This document shows positions 16,958-27,000 of a DNA stretch of 64,000 bases, piece by piece. Under the pieces are notes generated by a model. It was not told the origin of the DNA and searched no databases. It was given only the letters and a program-made list of their open reading frames with translations. The position numbers and the translations under genes are program-made. How positions within the stretch are numbered: position 1 is the first letter of the stretch; every line of letters starts with the position of its first letter. Origin of the DNA: Rhizobium sp. Root483D2 (lineage in GTDB: Bacteria; Pseudomonadota; Alphaproteobacteria; Rhizobiales; Rhizobiaceae); contig NZ_LMFB01000005.1 of assembly GCF_001426685.1 (NCBI RefSeq), forward strand, positions 23,906 to 87,905, in the 5' to 3' direction.

Positions 16958-17821
16958 ATGCAAACAGTCTTCAGTATAGCCATCGACGCTGTCGCCTATG
17001 GCATGGTGCTCTTCGTCATTTCGATCGGGCTTTCCGTCACCATGGGGCTGATGCGCGTGGTCAATCTGGCCCATGGTGCCTTTGCCATGATCGGCGGTTA
17101 CATCGCCTCCTATGCGGCGCAAAATCTTGGATTGGGCTATGCAGCCGCCGTTCTTCTCGCCGTCGCCGGCACCGTGATCATTTCAATCCCGATCGAACGG
17201 CTGCTCTACCGGCGGATTTATGGCGCGCCGGAATTGACGCAGGTCCTGATGACCATCGGCATTACCTTCTGCATCATCGGCATCGCCAATTATGTCTTCG
17301 GCCCGACCTTGAAGACGATCCCGCTGCCGGCGGCGCTGCAGGGATCGGCCGATCTCGGTTTCAGATCGATCGCCGTGCATCGCCTGTTTGCCATCATCTG
17401 CGGGCTTGCGGTGGCTGGTGCACTCTGGTTTGCCATCGAGAAAACCGCCTTTGGCGTCAAGTTGCGCGCCTCCGTCGACAATGCCTCCATGGCTGCGGCG
17501 CTGGGCGTGCGCACGGAAATCATCTACGCGGTCAGTTTTGCTGTGGCGGTCGGCCTTGCGGCTTTTGGCGGGGTCATTGGTGCTGAGCTCTTGCCGGTCG
17601 AACCCTATTATGCGCTGCGTTACATGGTCACCTTCCTGGTCGTCGTTTCCGTTGGCGGCGCGGGGTCCATCCCCGGCGCGCTTCTTGCCTGCCTGGTTCT
17701 CGGCGGTATCGATACGACCGGGCGCTATCTCATGCCGGAATTCGGCGAATTTTTCTTCTACCTCGCGGTTATCGCCATCATCTGCATTTTCCCGCGTGGC
17801 CTTGCCGGACGGGCACGCTAG
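16958..17821 (+). CDS. livH: Liv-type ABC transporter permease (LivH)
   Basis: A 287-residue inner membrane permease with about eight hydrophobic segments. MGLMRVVNLAHGAFAMIGGY near residue 29 is the characteristic LivH block, and SVGGAGSIPGALLACLVLGG lies in the C-terminal third. It pairs with LivM to form the translocation pore. The stop codon lies two bases before the livM start, so the two are co-translated. The gap before it is the largest in the operon and contains the hairpin after the binding-protein gene. Confidence 0.93.
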   Translation: MQTVFSIAIDAVAYGMVLFVISIGLSVTMGLMRVVNLAHGAFAMIGGYIASYAAQNLGLGYAAAVLLAVAGTVIISIPIERLLYRRIYGAPELTQVLMTIGITFCIIGIANYVFGPTLKTIPLPAALQGSADLGFRSIAVHRLFAIICGLAVAGALWFAIEKTAFGVKLRASVDNASMAAALGVRTEIIYAVSFAVAVGLAAFGGVIGAELLPVEPYYALRYMVTFLVVVSVGGAGSIPGALLACLVLGGIDTTGRYLMPEFGEFFFYLAVIAIICIFPRGLAGRAR

Positions 17822-17822
17822 G

Positions 17823-18821
17823 ATGACGCTCATCATGAACTCTGACACCGCCGACACCCGGCAAAGCCGCACTTTCGGCCGCGATCTGATCGGCATCGGT
17901 GCCATCACGGCGGTTGCTGTCGTTGGTTACCTCCTGTTTCCCGATAATCTGGCGCTTTTGACCCGGATCATCGCCATCGCGCTTCTGGTCCTGTCGCTCG
18001 ATCTCGTCACCGGCTATTGCGGCGTGGCAACCCTTGGCCATGCCGCCCTGTTCGGCTCCGGCGCCTATGCCGCAGGCATTGCCGCCGCACATTTCAGCAT
18101 CACCGACCCGCTGCTAATGACGCTTGCCGGCATTGTCGGCGGCGCCATCGCCGGACTGATCTGCGGCGTCATCATCCTGCGGGCCCATGGGTTGCCGCAG
18201 CTGGTCCTGTCGATTTCGCTGATCTATCTCTTCCATGAATTTGCCAACAAGGCGTCATCCTGGACGGGCGGCAGCGACGGCCTGTCGGGAATTTCCCCTG
18301 ATCCGCTGTTCGGCCGGTTCGAATTCGATCTCTGGGGACAGACCGCCTATATATTCGGCGTTGTTCTGTTGCTTGCCGTCTTTGTCCTGTTGCGTTTTCT
18401 GGTGCGTTCGCCCTTCGGCATGCTGTGCCGGGGTATCAAGGAGGATCCGCTGCGCATCATGGCCATGGGTGCGTCGCCGAAAATCGCCTTGATCAAGATG
18501 TATGTCATCTCCGGCGCCGTTGCCGGCGTCGGTGGGGCGTTGAATGCAATCTCCACGCAGGTCGTCGGCCTCGACAGTTTATCCTTTACCCAATCCGCCG
18601 AATCCCTGGTCATGCTGGTTTTCGGCGGCACCGGCTCGCTGTTTGGAGCGCTGACGGGCACCGTCGTCTTCATGCTGTTTGAGGATTATGTTTCGGCGGC
18701 CAATCCGTTCCACTGGCTGACCATGGTGGGCGCCCTTTTGATCGCGGTGGTCCTGTTTGCACCCAAGGGCCTTTACGGCACGGCATTCGCCTCGATCGCC
18801 CGCCGCCTGGAGAAACGCTGA
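17823..18821 (+). CDS. livM: Liv-type ABC transporter permease (LivM)
   Basis: A 332-residue permease with a variable N-terminus followed by about nine hydrophobic segments. The LivM blocks LDLVTGYCGVATLGHAALFG, GLSGI and VFGGTGSLFGALTGTVVF are present. Start at 17823 abuts the livH stop; ATG at 17835 is an alternative. The frame is open far upstream inside livH, but that part is out of frame with LivH and has no meaning. The stop overlaps the livG start (TGATG). Confidence 0.92.
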   Translation: MTLIMNSDTADTRQSRTFGRDLIGIGAITAVAVVGYLLFPDNLALLTRIIAIALLVLSLDLVTGYCGVATLGHAALFGSGAYAAGIAAAHFSITDPLLMTLAGIVGGAIAGLICGVIILRAHGLPQLVLSISLIYLFHEFANKASSWTGGSDGLSGISPDPLFGRFEFDLWGQTAYIFGVVLLLAVFVLLRFLVRSPFGMLCRGIKEDPLRIMAMGASPKIALIKMYVISGAVAGVGGALNAISTQVVGLDSLSFTQSAESLVMLVFGGTGSLFGALTGTVVFMLFEDYVSAANPFHWLTMVGALLIAVVLFAPKGLYGTAFASIARRLEKR

Positions 18822-19585
18822 TGAGCGCGGTTTTCGACGTTTTCAATCTGAACAAGGCGTTCAGTGGCCTTACCGTGACCAACGATGTCTCTTTGTCGAT
18901 GGCGCCGGGCGACCGGGTGGCGCTGATCGGTCCCAATGGGGCCGGCAAGACCACATTCGTCAATCTCGTCACCGGCAATCTGCGGCCCGATTCCGGCGAG
19001 GTCCGGCTCAACGGCGAAACCGTGACGAAAATCGATGCGATCGGCCGCGTCCGGCGCGGGCTGGTGCGCTCTTTTCAGGTGACGCGGCTGTTTCAGGAGA
19101 TGACGCCAGCCGAGCATGTGGCGCTGGCTATCCTGCAACGGGATGGACGCACCGGCAAGATGTTCGGCAATTTCCTGTCCATGCCCGATGTCATGGACGA
19201 GGCGAGCGTGCTCCTGACAAAACTCGGCCTGATCGACCTGATGCACCGCAAGGTGAGCGAGATTGCTTATGGCCAGCAGCGCCTGCTCGAAATCGCCATG
19301 GCGCTGGCGCTCAAACCGAAAGTGCTGCTCTTGGACGAGCCCGCCGCCGGCGTGCCCCAAAGCGATACCGGCCGCATTGAACAGGCCCTTGCCGACCTGC
19401 CGGCCGATCTTGCGGTGCTGATGATCGAGCATGACATGGATCTGGTCTTCCGTTTTGCCAAGCGGGTCATCGTCCTGGCCGCAGGCACGATCATATTCGA
19501 CGGTTCTCCAGCCGATGTCACCAAGGATGCCGCCGTGCGCGAAGCCTATCTCGGGAGCTATGCCAATGCCAGCCACGCCGCTTGA
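18821..19585 (+). CDS. livG: Liv-type ABC transporter ATP-binding protein (LivG)
   Basis: A 254-residue ATPase. Walker A GPNGAGKT is at residues 37-44, the signature region is the LivG-type EIAYGQQRLLEIA instead of LSGGQ, and Walker B VLLLDEPAAG follows. The switch His is in MIEHDMDLVF. It pairs with LivF to power import through LivH/LivM. The start overlaps the livM stop, and the end overlaps the livF start by 20 bases, so the cassette is tightly coupled. Confidence 0.93.
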   Translation: MSAVFDVFNLNKAFSGLTVTNDVSLSMAPGDRVALIGPNGAGKTTFVNLVTGNLRPDSGEVRLNGETVTKIDAIGRVRRGLVRSFQVTRLFQEMTPAEHVALAILQRDGRTGKMFGNFLSMPDVMDEASVLLTKLGLIDLMHRKVSEIAYGQQRLLEIAMALALKPKVLLLDEPAAGVPQSDTGRIEQALADLPADLAVLMIEHDMDLVFRFAKRVIVLAAGTIIFDGSPADVTKDAAVREAYLGSYANASHAA

Positions 19586-20282
19586 CGTCGAAAACCTGTC
19601 GGCGGGTTATGGCCCGACCCGGGTTCTGGAAAACGTCTCCTTTTCGGTTGCGGCAGGGCAACGGTTGGCGGTGCTGGGCCGCAACGGCATGGGCAAGACG
19701 ACGCTGCTTGCAACGCTGGCTGGACAGACGAAACGCTATGACGGGCGCATCCGTCTTGGCGAAGCCGATGTTACCGGCATTTCCAGCGCGCTGCGCGCCC
19801 GCACGGGGCTCGGATATGTGCCGCAAACCCGCTGCATCTTTCCGACGCTGACGGTTGAGGAAAACCTGTTCGTCGGCCTGAAGGACCGGCCGAAAAGCGA
19901 TCTTCAGGAAGCTTATGCGATGTTTCCGCGTCTTTTCGAGCGCAAGGGAAATCTTGGGTCCCAGCTTTCCGGCGGCGAGCAGCAGATGCTGTCCACGGCG
20001 CGCACCATTCTTGGCCGCCCCACCGTCCTTCTGCTCGATGAGCCGCTTGAAGGGCTCGCGCCGGTGATCTGCGAAGAGCTGATGAAAGCATTCTCCGAAC
20101 TTGCAAGCACCGGCAACATGACCATCGTCCTTGTGGAGCAACGCATCCAGAGCGCTCTTGATTTCGCCGATCAGGTGATCGTGCTCGAACGCGGCAGGGT
20201 AGCCTGGAGCGGCACGCCGCAGGCGCTGGCTGCCGATCATGATGCGGTCGACCGGCTGCTCGGTGTGGGCGGGTTGCACTGA
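19566..20282 (+). CDS. livF: Liv-type ABC transporter ATP-binding protein (LivF)
   Basis: A 238-residue ATPase with Walker A GRNGMGKT (38-45), signature LSGGEQQ (134-140), Walker B VLLLDEPLEGLAP and the LivF-typical VEQ in place of the switch His region (IVLVEQRIQSAL). Start chosen at 19566 because GGGAG lies nine bases upstream; ATG at 19560 would add two residues. It ends the importer operon. After the stop, ACCGCT...AGCGGT (20335-20362) around an AT-rich loop is a weak terminator candidate. Confidence 0.92.
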   Translation: MPATPLDVENLSAGYGPTRVLENVSFSVAAGQRLAVLGRNGMGKTTLLATLAGQTKRYDGRIRLGEADVTGISSALRARTGLGYVPQTRCIFPTLTVEENLFVGLKDRPKSDLQEAYAMFPRLFERKGNLGSQLSGGEQQMLSTARTILGRPTVLLLDEPLEGLAPVICEELMKAFSELASTGNMTIVLVEQRIQSALDFADQVIVLERGRVAWSGTPQALAADHDAVDRLLGVGGLH

Positions 20283-20447
20283 CCTGAAGCCAACTGATTT
20301 CCTGTCAGTGTTCACTTGCCAGGGGCTTCGCATAACCGCTGACTTTTTATTTTTTAAGCGGTGGAACAATCCTCACTTTCGTGCATTCTCGCGTCAGGTC
20401 GATTTCTGTCGGCACCAACCACCGTTCCCAACGATGAGGATGTGCTA

Positions 20448-20840
20448 ATGAACAACCTTTTACCCGAACTGCATGAGGGACACGCTCCGATCACGCTGCA
20501 TCTGCTGTTTCGTGATGCATTGGAAGCGTATGACGACTGGGCCGAGGATCCCGACGTTCCCGTCGTTTATCACCTGGGCATGCCAGTCTCCATCGGTGTG
20601 GTCTTCGACCATATGCGTGATTGCACCGACATCCTGCCCAACAACATGGTCAGCGCCATTACCGAGCGGCTCACCAAGCCCTGGAGCAGCAGCAACTCGC
20701 TGGACGAGATGACATTTTCCACGGCGGCCAGGGTGATGTGCGTGGTCATTCGCAAGAGACAGCTGCAACGCAGCGGCAGCGATATCGGCGTCTTTTTGCG
20801 CCGGTTTGAAAAGCTGCGGTCTCCCCGCGCCGAGACTTAA
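20448..20840 (+). CDS. Small hypothetical protein
   Basis: A 130-residue soluble protein with an acidic start (LPELHEGHAPITLHLLF) and a basic C-terminus (VVIRKRQLQRSGSDIGVFLRRFEKL). No family is recognised and no membrane segment or metal motif is visible. The start is supported by GAGGA seven bases upstream. A strong hairpin follows the stop codon, so it looks like a single-gene transcription unit. Composition matches the neighbouring genes, which argues against a chance frame. Confidence 0.65.
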   Translation: MNNLLPELHEGHAPITLHLLFRDALEAYDDWAEDPDVPVVYHLGMPVSIGVVFDHMRDCTDILPNNMVSAITERLTKPWSSSNSLDEMTFSTAARVMCVVIRKRQLQRSGSDIGVFLRRFEKLRSPRAET

Positions 20841-20858
20841 GAATTCTGGCTTTCCAGA

Positions 20859-20883
20859 CCGCTTCCGGCTTTGCCGGAGGCGG
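20859..20883 (+). terminator. Hairpin terminator after the small hypothetical gene
   Basis: An 11-bp stem with one G-T pair (CCGCTTCCGGC / GCCGGAGGCGG) closes a TTT loop 20 bases after the stop codon and is followed by CCGCTTTCAC. A strong intrinsic-type hairpin despite the short T run. Confidence 0.6.
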
Positions 20884-21079
20884 CCGCTTTCACATATATG
20901 CAACGTAAGTAACGGAAACATATCGCGTTTTAACAGGCTGTGAAAACGACTTGATAGGGCGGGTTGTCCGTGTTTAAACTAATGAATTACAGTGAATGTA
21001 CCGCATATTGATGAACTGGCGTTGGAGTAGGGGTGCCGAGGTTCAACCATCCAGCCGCGTGATGCGGGGAGGAAATGAT

Positions 21080-22477
21080 ATGACGGTTCATGGTCTTTCG
21101 CCGTCCTTCAGTCTGCGCGGCGATCAGCCGTTGCAGATCGCCATCGTCGGCCGCGGCTTTTCCGGCCTGATGATGGCCATCGCCCTGTTGAAGTCGGTCA
21201 ACCAGCCATTCCGGCTGCGTATGTTTGATCCGCGCCCGATCATCAGCGGCGGACAGGCGCTGGCAACGGCGCGCTCCACCGAAATTCTCAACAGCCGCGC
21301 CCGCGATCTCTCCGTTTCGACCGGCGAGCCAAAGGATTTTACCCGCTGGCTACAGGCCAATGCCCCGTTTCGCGAAGCCGTGTCGGCTGCAATTCCGGGT
21401 TTCGGACAGATTTTCGTGCCAAAGGCCACGTTCAGCGATTATGTCTATCAGCGCTTTTCCGAGGCGCTGGCGCAGCGCACGGATGTGACCGTGCAGATGT
21501 CCAACGACGGCATCAGCCATATCCGCCGCAACGATAACGGCCTGTTCACGCTGAGCCTGGCCGATGGCGGCGAGGCGGTCTATGACACCGTTGTGCTTGC
21601 GACCGGCTACGGTTTGAAGCCGCCGCTGGAGACAAGCGAGCAGGTGATGGACGCCATTTTGATGGAGCATCCCGAGACCCGGCGGCATGTGGTCGTCATG
21701 GGCAATGGCCTGCGCGCCGTCGACCAGGTTCTGCAATTGCGCGATGGCGGCTTTACCGGCCATATCACCATCCTGTCGCGCCGCGGTTTCCTGCCGCAGC
21801 CGCATACCCGCATGCCGGCCGACGCCGTCTTCCCGACGCAGCCCATGCCATCGCAGCTGCGCAATATCGTGCGTTTCGTTCGCGACGCCTGCGCCGAAGC
21901 TGAAGAGAACGGCTGGAGCTGGCAGGCGGCCATGAACGGGCTGCGCAAACGTGCCCGCACCCTTTGGGCATCGCTTCCCCCCAGCGAGAAAAGACAGTTC
22001 AACCGGCATCTGCGTGCGATTTACGACAGCCATCGCAATCGCCTTCCGGCCGATGTACATGCCAGGCTCGAACGTGAATTTGCCAGCGGCCTGACTGAAC
22101 TCAAGCGCGGAACCACGCTGAAACGCACGGCGGATGGCCTTTTGGTGCGGTGGGCAGGCCAGCCGGCCGAGAGCCATTTTGCAGCCGACGAGGTGATCGA
22201 CTGCCGCTGCCTGTCGCCCGATCTTCGGGACCCCGTCGTCGCCGACCTTCTGGATGCGGGCCTGGCAGCGACGGACGAACTCGACCTCGGTCTTGCCGTC
22301 AACCCCGCAGGCGAACTCATAACGCCAAAGGGCCGCCCCGCCGGTCTCTTCGCTGTCGGCCCGCTCGGTCTCGGCTCGCTGCCCGATATCGATCTTGTTC
22401 CCGAGATTGTCACGCAAACCTATGCGGCCGCGACTCTGATCGGCGCCCGGTCTCTGCCGCAGTTGCAGGCAAGCTGA
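21080..22477 (+). CDS. FAD/NAD(P)-binding protein (NAD_binding_9 type)
   Basis: A 465-residue protein with an N-terminal dinucleotide-binding motif IAIVGRGFSGLMMAIALL and a central VVLATGYGLKPP block that closes the FAD domain. It resembles the FAD-NAD(P)-binding family often annotated as a hypothetical oxidoreductase. No disulfide or catalytic Cys pair is visible, so a monooxygenase or oxidase role is possible but not shown. Start chosen at 21080 with GGGGAGGA upstream; the open frame extends to 20996 without support. It precedes the sulfonate monooxygenase gene in the same direction, 250 bases away, and could be functionally linked, which is an inference. Confidence 0.8.
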   Translation: MTVHGLSPSFSLRGDQPLQIAIVGRGFSGLMMAIALLKSVNQPFRLRMFDPRPIISGGQALATARSTEILNSRARDLSVSTGEPKDFTRWLQANAPFREAVSAAIPGFGQIFVPKATFSDYVYQRFSEALAQRTDVTVQMSNDGISHIRRNDNGLFTLSLADGGEAVYDTVVLATGYGLKPPLETSEQVMDAILMEHPETRRHVVVMGNGLRAVDQVLQLRDGGFTGHITILSRRGFLPQPHTRMPADAVFPTQPMPSQLRNIVRFVRDACAEAEENGWSWQAAMNGLRKRARTLWASLPPSEKRQFNRHLRAIYDSHRNRLPADVHARLEREFASGLTELKRGTTLKRTADGLLVRWAGQPAESHFAADEVIDCRCLSPDLRDPVVADLLDAGLAATDELDLGLAVNPAGELITPKGRPAGLFAVGPLGLGSLPDIDLVPEIVTQTYAAATLIGARSLPQLQAS

Positions 22478-22617
22478 TATCCGGTCATGACCCCTGTAAT
22501 AAGCTGGCCCGAACGCTGCCGTTTCTGAGCCGGGCCACACATTTCCGTTTGAACAGCCGGGTCATCCCTTGCGGGTGTAACGCCTCAAGAAGGCCGCCAA
22601 CGCGAACGGATTTTCCT

Positions 22618-22646
22618 TTCACAAGAAAATTTATAGATATTATAAT
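22618..22646 (+). promoter_or_regulatory. Sigma70-type promoter for ssuD
   Basis: TTCACA (22618-22623) and TATAAT (22641-22646) are separated by 17 bases, near the housekeeping consensus, in a distinctly AT-rich block 80-105 bases upstream of the ssuD start codon. Confidence 0.6.
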
Positions 22647-22724
22647 TTTGCGATCCCGGCCGATCCCGGAAAAAATAGGCGCGATGACCCATTTCCTATC
22701 AGACCATGCTGGAGACAATCGCAT

Positions 22725-23894
22725 ATGAGCCCCGTTCCGGAAAAGATCGACGTTCTCTGGTTTCTGCCGACCCATGGCGACAGCCGTTATCTCGGCACAT
22801 CGATCGGCGGCCGCAATGTCGATCTCAACTACCTGAAGCAGGTCGCCCAGGCGGCCGACACGCTCGGCTATTTCGGCGTCTTGATCCCGACCGGCCGCAG
22901 CTGTGAGGACAGCTGGATCGTTGCCTCGGCGCTGGCGCCGCTGACGGAAAAGCTGCGCTATCTCGTCGCCGTGCGTCCCGGCCTGCTCAGCCCGACGCTC
23001 GCCGCCCGCATGACCGCGACGCTCGATCGCATATCCAACGGCCGCCTGCTGATCAATGTTGTCACCGGTGGCGACCCGATCGAGAACAAGGGCGACGGCA
23101 TCCACTATTCGCACGAGGAACGCTACGAGGTCACCGAAGAGTTCATCAATATCTACAAGGCCGTGCTGCGCGGCGAAGACGTTACGACCAAGAGCAAGCA
23201 TTTCGATATCGAGGATGCCAAACTTCTGTTCAAGCCGGTCCAGGACCCGCACCCGCCTCTCTATTTCGGCGGCTCCTCCGGTGTCGGCCAGCAGGTTGCT
23301 GCCCGCACGATCGACAAATACCTGACCTGGGGCGAACCGCCCGAGGATGTGGAAAAGAAGGTGGCGGAGGTGCGGGCACTTGCGCAAGCCGAAGGCCGCG
23401 AGCTCACCTTCGGTATCCGCCTTCACGTCATCGTCCGCGAGACCGCAAAGGAGGCGTGGACCGCTGCCGACGAACTGATCAAATATGTCGATGAGGATAC
23501 GATTGCCGCCGCCCAGAAGGTTTTCGAGCGGATGGATTCCGTCGGCCAAAGCCGGATGAGCAAGCTGCATGGGGGCAGCAAGGACAAGCTGGAAATCAGC
23601 CCGAACCTGTGGGCGGGCGTCGGCTTGGTGCGCGGCGGTGCGGGGACCGCACTCGTGGGCGATCCCGATCAGGTCAAGGCGCGGATCGACGAGTACCGTC
23701 AGATCGGCATCGATACCTTCATCTTTTCCGGCTATCCGCATCTGGAAGAGGCGTACCGGTTCGGCGAACTGGTGCTCCCTAACCTTCCTCTCAACCACCC
23801 GGTCAAGTCTCACAAGGCGAGCGCCAATACCGGTCCGTTCGGCGAAACCATCGCCGGGGATCACCGTCCTCCGCTCAAGGTGGCGCAATCCTGA
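22725..23894 (+). CDS. ssuD: FMNH2-dependent alkanesulfonate monooxygenase
   Basis: Flavin-dependent monooxygenase of the bacterial luciferase family that cleaves the C-S bond of alkanesulfonates, giving an aldehyde and sulfite for sulfur nutrition. The 389-residue length matches SsuD. Family blocks seen: [16 protein letters not shown] at the start, [40 protein letters not shown] and [16 protein letters not shown]. The usual reductase SsuE and transporter SsuABC are not adjacent; the nearest transporter is the Liv-type cassette about 2.4 kb upstream. A near-consensus promoter lies upstream, so it is probably transcribed by itself. Confidence 0.93.
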   Translation: MSPVPEKIDVLWFLPTHGDSRYLGTSIGGRNVDLNYLKQVAQAADTLGYFGVLIPTGRSCEDSWIVASALAPLTEKLRYLVAVRPGLLSPTLAARMTATLDRISNGRLLINVVTGGDPIENKGDGIHYSHEERYEVTEEFINIYKAVLRGEDVTTKSKHFDIEDAKLLFKPVQDPHPPLYFGGSSGVGQQVAARTIDKYLTWGEPPEDVEKKVAEVRALAQAEGRELTFGIRLHVIVRETAKEAWTAADELIKYVDEDTIAAAQKVFERMDSVGQSRMSKLHGGSKDKLEISPNLWAGVGLVRGGAGTALVGDPDQVKARIDEYRQIGIDTFIFSGYPHLEEAYRFGELVLPNLPLNHPVKSHKASANTGPFGETIAGDHRPPLKVAQS

Positions 23895-24002
23895 GCTGAC
23901 GAAAACGCTATCGGCGGATTTGTTCGCGGTGGAACGAATAAATCGTAACATTCAACCGTTAACCAGGGCAGTGGCTATACAACAGCCGCTGCCGAAGTCC
24001 GG

Positions 24003-24031
24003 TTGACAAGCTTAAGGCGAGCCTAAAGAGT
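24003..24031 (+). promoter_or_regulatory. Possible promoter for the A2M-pbpC operon
   Basis: A perfect -35 hexamer TTGACA (24003-24008) is followed 17 bases later by AAGAGT, a weak -10. It lies 42 bases upstream of the start codon. Low certainty because of the poor -10. Confidence 0.3.
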
Positions 24032-24072
24032 AAACCGGTTCAAAACGGCAGCGTTGGGGAGGACTTTTGTCT

Positions 24073-27000
24073 ATGCGCGCGTTTATCCGGTTATCAGCAC
24101 TTGTTCTCGGTGTTCTGGCATTTTCGCCCGCAGTTCAGGCGGCGGAGCAGGGCAGGCATATCGTCACCACGCAGGACGGCGATTATTTCGGCTTCGACCT
24201 GCGCACGCAACAGAACGTCTCCCTTGGCGATTGCGAAAAAATCTGTGTCGCAGATACGTCCTGCCGCGCCTTCACCTATAATCCGAAGGTGAAATGGTGC
24301 TTTCTCAAATCCGACTATAACACGTTGAACACATTCGCCGGCGCTGTCGCCGGCAAGGTTGTCGATGCTGCCTCGGCAGAACCGGATATTGGCGCGCCCC
24401 CGGCCTTGCCGTTCGTCACCGAACAACTGCTCACTGACGCCCGTGCCACCAAAGACAATCTCTCTGTGCTGTCGGACCAGGATGCACTGGGGCTGAAGGG
24501 CCGCAAGGACGCGGCCTATCGCGAGCTCGCGGCCGGCAATGTTGCCCCGGCATTGAAAGCCTTTCAGGGCGCGCTCGCCATCACGCCCGATGACGGCGCC
24601 TTGTGGATCGAAGCGGCGCGCGCTGCCAATCGCGTTTACGGTAATTCCGATTTTGCCACCCAGGCATCGCTTGCAGCGCTGAATGCCTATCAGCTGTCGC
24701 GCACCACGCAGGCGCGGGCAGAGGCATTGGAAGTTCTCGCTACCGCACTGAAAAATACCGAGAATTTTCGGGCCGCACTCAGCGCCTACAAGGCCAGCCT
24801 GGCGCTGGTCGAGGCGAAATCCGTCCGGGCCGATTACACGGACCTGCGCTCGCGCCAGGGTTTTCGCGTGACTGAACATAAGATTGATTCCGACAGTGCG
24901 ACGCCACGCGTCTGCGTCCAGTTTTCCGAGCCGCTGGTCAAGGCCGGTGTCGATTACACGCCGTTCGTTCTCCTGGACGGCGCCACGCCCAAGGCTCTCG
25001 AAGCCAAGGGCAGCGAAATCTGCGTCGAGGGTCTGACCCACGGGCAGCGTTACAAGATTGCCTTGCGCTCGGGACTTCCGTCTTCCGTCGAGGAGCCGCT
25101 GGAAGCCAATGTCAATCTCGACGTCTACATTCCCGACCGCGCCGCAATGGTCCGCTTTACCGGCGACAGTTTCGTTCTGCCTGGCACGGCCCGCCGTGGC
25201 ATTCCGATCGTTTCTGTAAACACCGCCAGCGCCAATCTGAAACTTTACCGCATCGGCGACCGCAACATTGCCTCGCTGCTGACGGCCTCGCAATTCCTGA
25301 CGCAGCTCGATGGCTATAGTGCCCAGCGCATCCAGGATGAAAACGGCGAAATGGTCTGGCAGGGATCGATCGACATTGCGACCGATCTCAACAAGGAAGT
25401 CGTGACCAGTTTCCCGGTCGATGAAGCGCTGCCGCAGCGTAAGCCGGGCGTCTATGTTTTGACCGCCGTTTCGGCCACGGGTGCGCGGAACGAATGGGAC
25501 AGCCAGGCAACGCAATGGTTCGTCATCTCGGATATTGGGCTTTCCACCTATTCCGGGACCGACGGGCTCTCCGTCTTTGCCCGCTCGCTGGCATCGGCCA
25601 AGCAGATGGCCGGGATCGAACTGACCTTGCTTGCCAAGAATAATGAAGTGCTGGGGACCTCGACCACCGACGCCGACGGCCGCGCGACATTCGATGCCGG
25701 CCTGCTGCGCGGCACCGCCGCCATGACGCCGGCCGTCATTACTGCAAAGAGCGGCGATGACGACTACGTTTTCCTCGACCTGACCCGCGCTGGTTTCGAC
25801 CTTTCCGACCGCGGCGTCACCGGCCGTGCGGCGCCTGGCGCCATCGACGTGCTGACCTGGACGGAACGCGGTATCTACCGCGCCGGCGAAACCGTGCATG
25901 TCTCCGCACTGGCCCGCGACAGCGCCTCGATCGCGATTGAAAAACTGCCGCTGACCTTCATCTTCATGCGCCCCGACGGCGTCGAAGACCGCCGCGTTGT
26001 GAGCGACGGTGGCCTGGCGGGCGGCTATGCACTTGATCTGCCTCTGCAGCCCAATGCCATGCGCGGCACCTGGACGGTGCAGATCTTCACCGATCCGAAG
26101 GGTACGGCGATCAGCGAGAGGCAATTCCAGGTCGATGACTTCGTGCCCGACCGGGTCGAGTTCGACATGGCAAGCACCGCCAAGCAGATCGAGATCGATA
26201 CGCCGGTACTGGTGACCATCGACGGCCGCTTCCTCTATGGCGCCCCGGCCGCTGGCCTGGAGCTCGAAGGCGAAGTCGGCCTGAAGCCGACCCGCGAAAC
26301 TGAAGATTTCAAGGGCTACCTGTTTGGTCTTGCCGATGAAGAGGCGACGGAAGACAGCCGTACGACATTGGAGGGACTGGAGCCGCTCGACGAAGATGGC
26401 AAAGCCACCTTCGACGTCACGTTGACGGACGTGCCCTCGACCACGCAATTGCTGAACGCCAATATCACCGTGCGTGTTCAGGAAGCCGGTGGCCGCGCTG
26501 TCGAGCGTTCGCTGACATTGCCGGTCAAGCCGGCGGGCGCCATGATCGGCATCAAGCCGGAATTTTCCGGCGATCTCGCGGAAAACGCCGTCGGCAAGTT
26601 CCACGTCATCGCCATCGACGAGAGCGGCGCCAAGCAGGCAAAGACCGGCCTGACCTGGAAGCTGCTGCGCGTCGAACAGGACTATCAGTGGTATCGCGAC
26701 GGCACCGCCTGGAAATATGAACCGGTCACATCCACCAAGCAGGTCTCGAACGGCACCCTGGACGTGACCACGGATGGCGGCGAGATCGCCATCTCGGCCG
26801 GTTGGGGCCGCTATAGGCTCGAATTGGAAACCGCCGATACCGACGGCCCGGCCTCCAGCGTCGAGTTCGATTCCGGCTGGTATGTCACCGCAAGCTCGAC
26901 GGAAACGCCGGATGGCCTGGAGGTTGCGCTCGACAAGCAGAATTACGCGATCGGCGACACCGCCAAGCTGCGCGTGTCGCCGCGTTTTGCCGGCGAAGTC

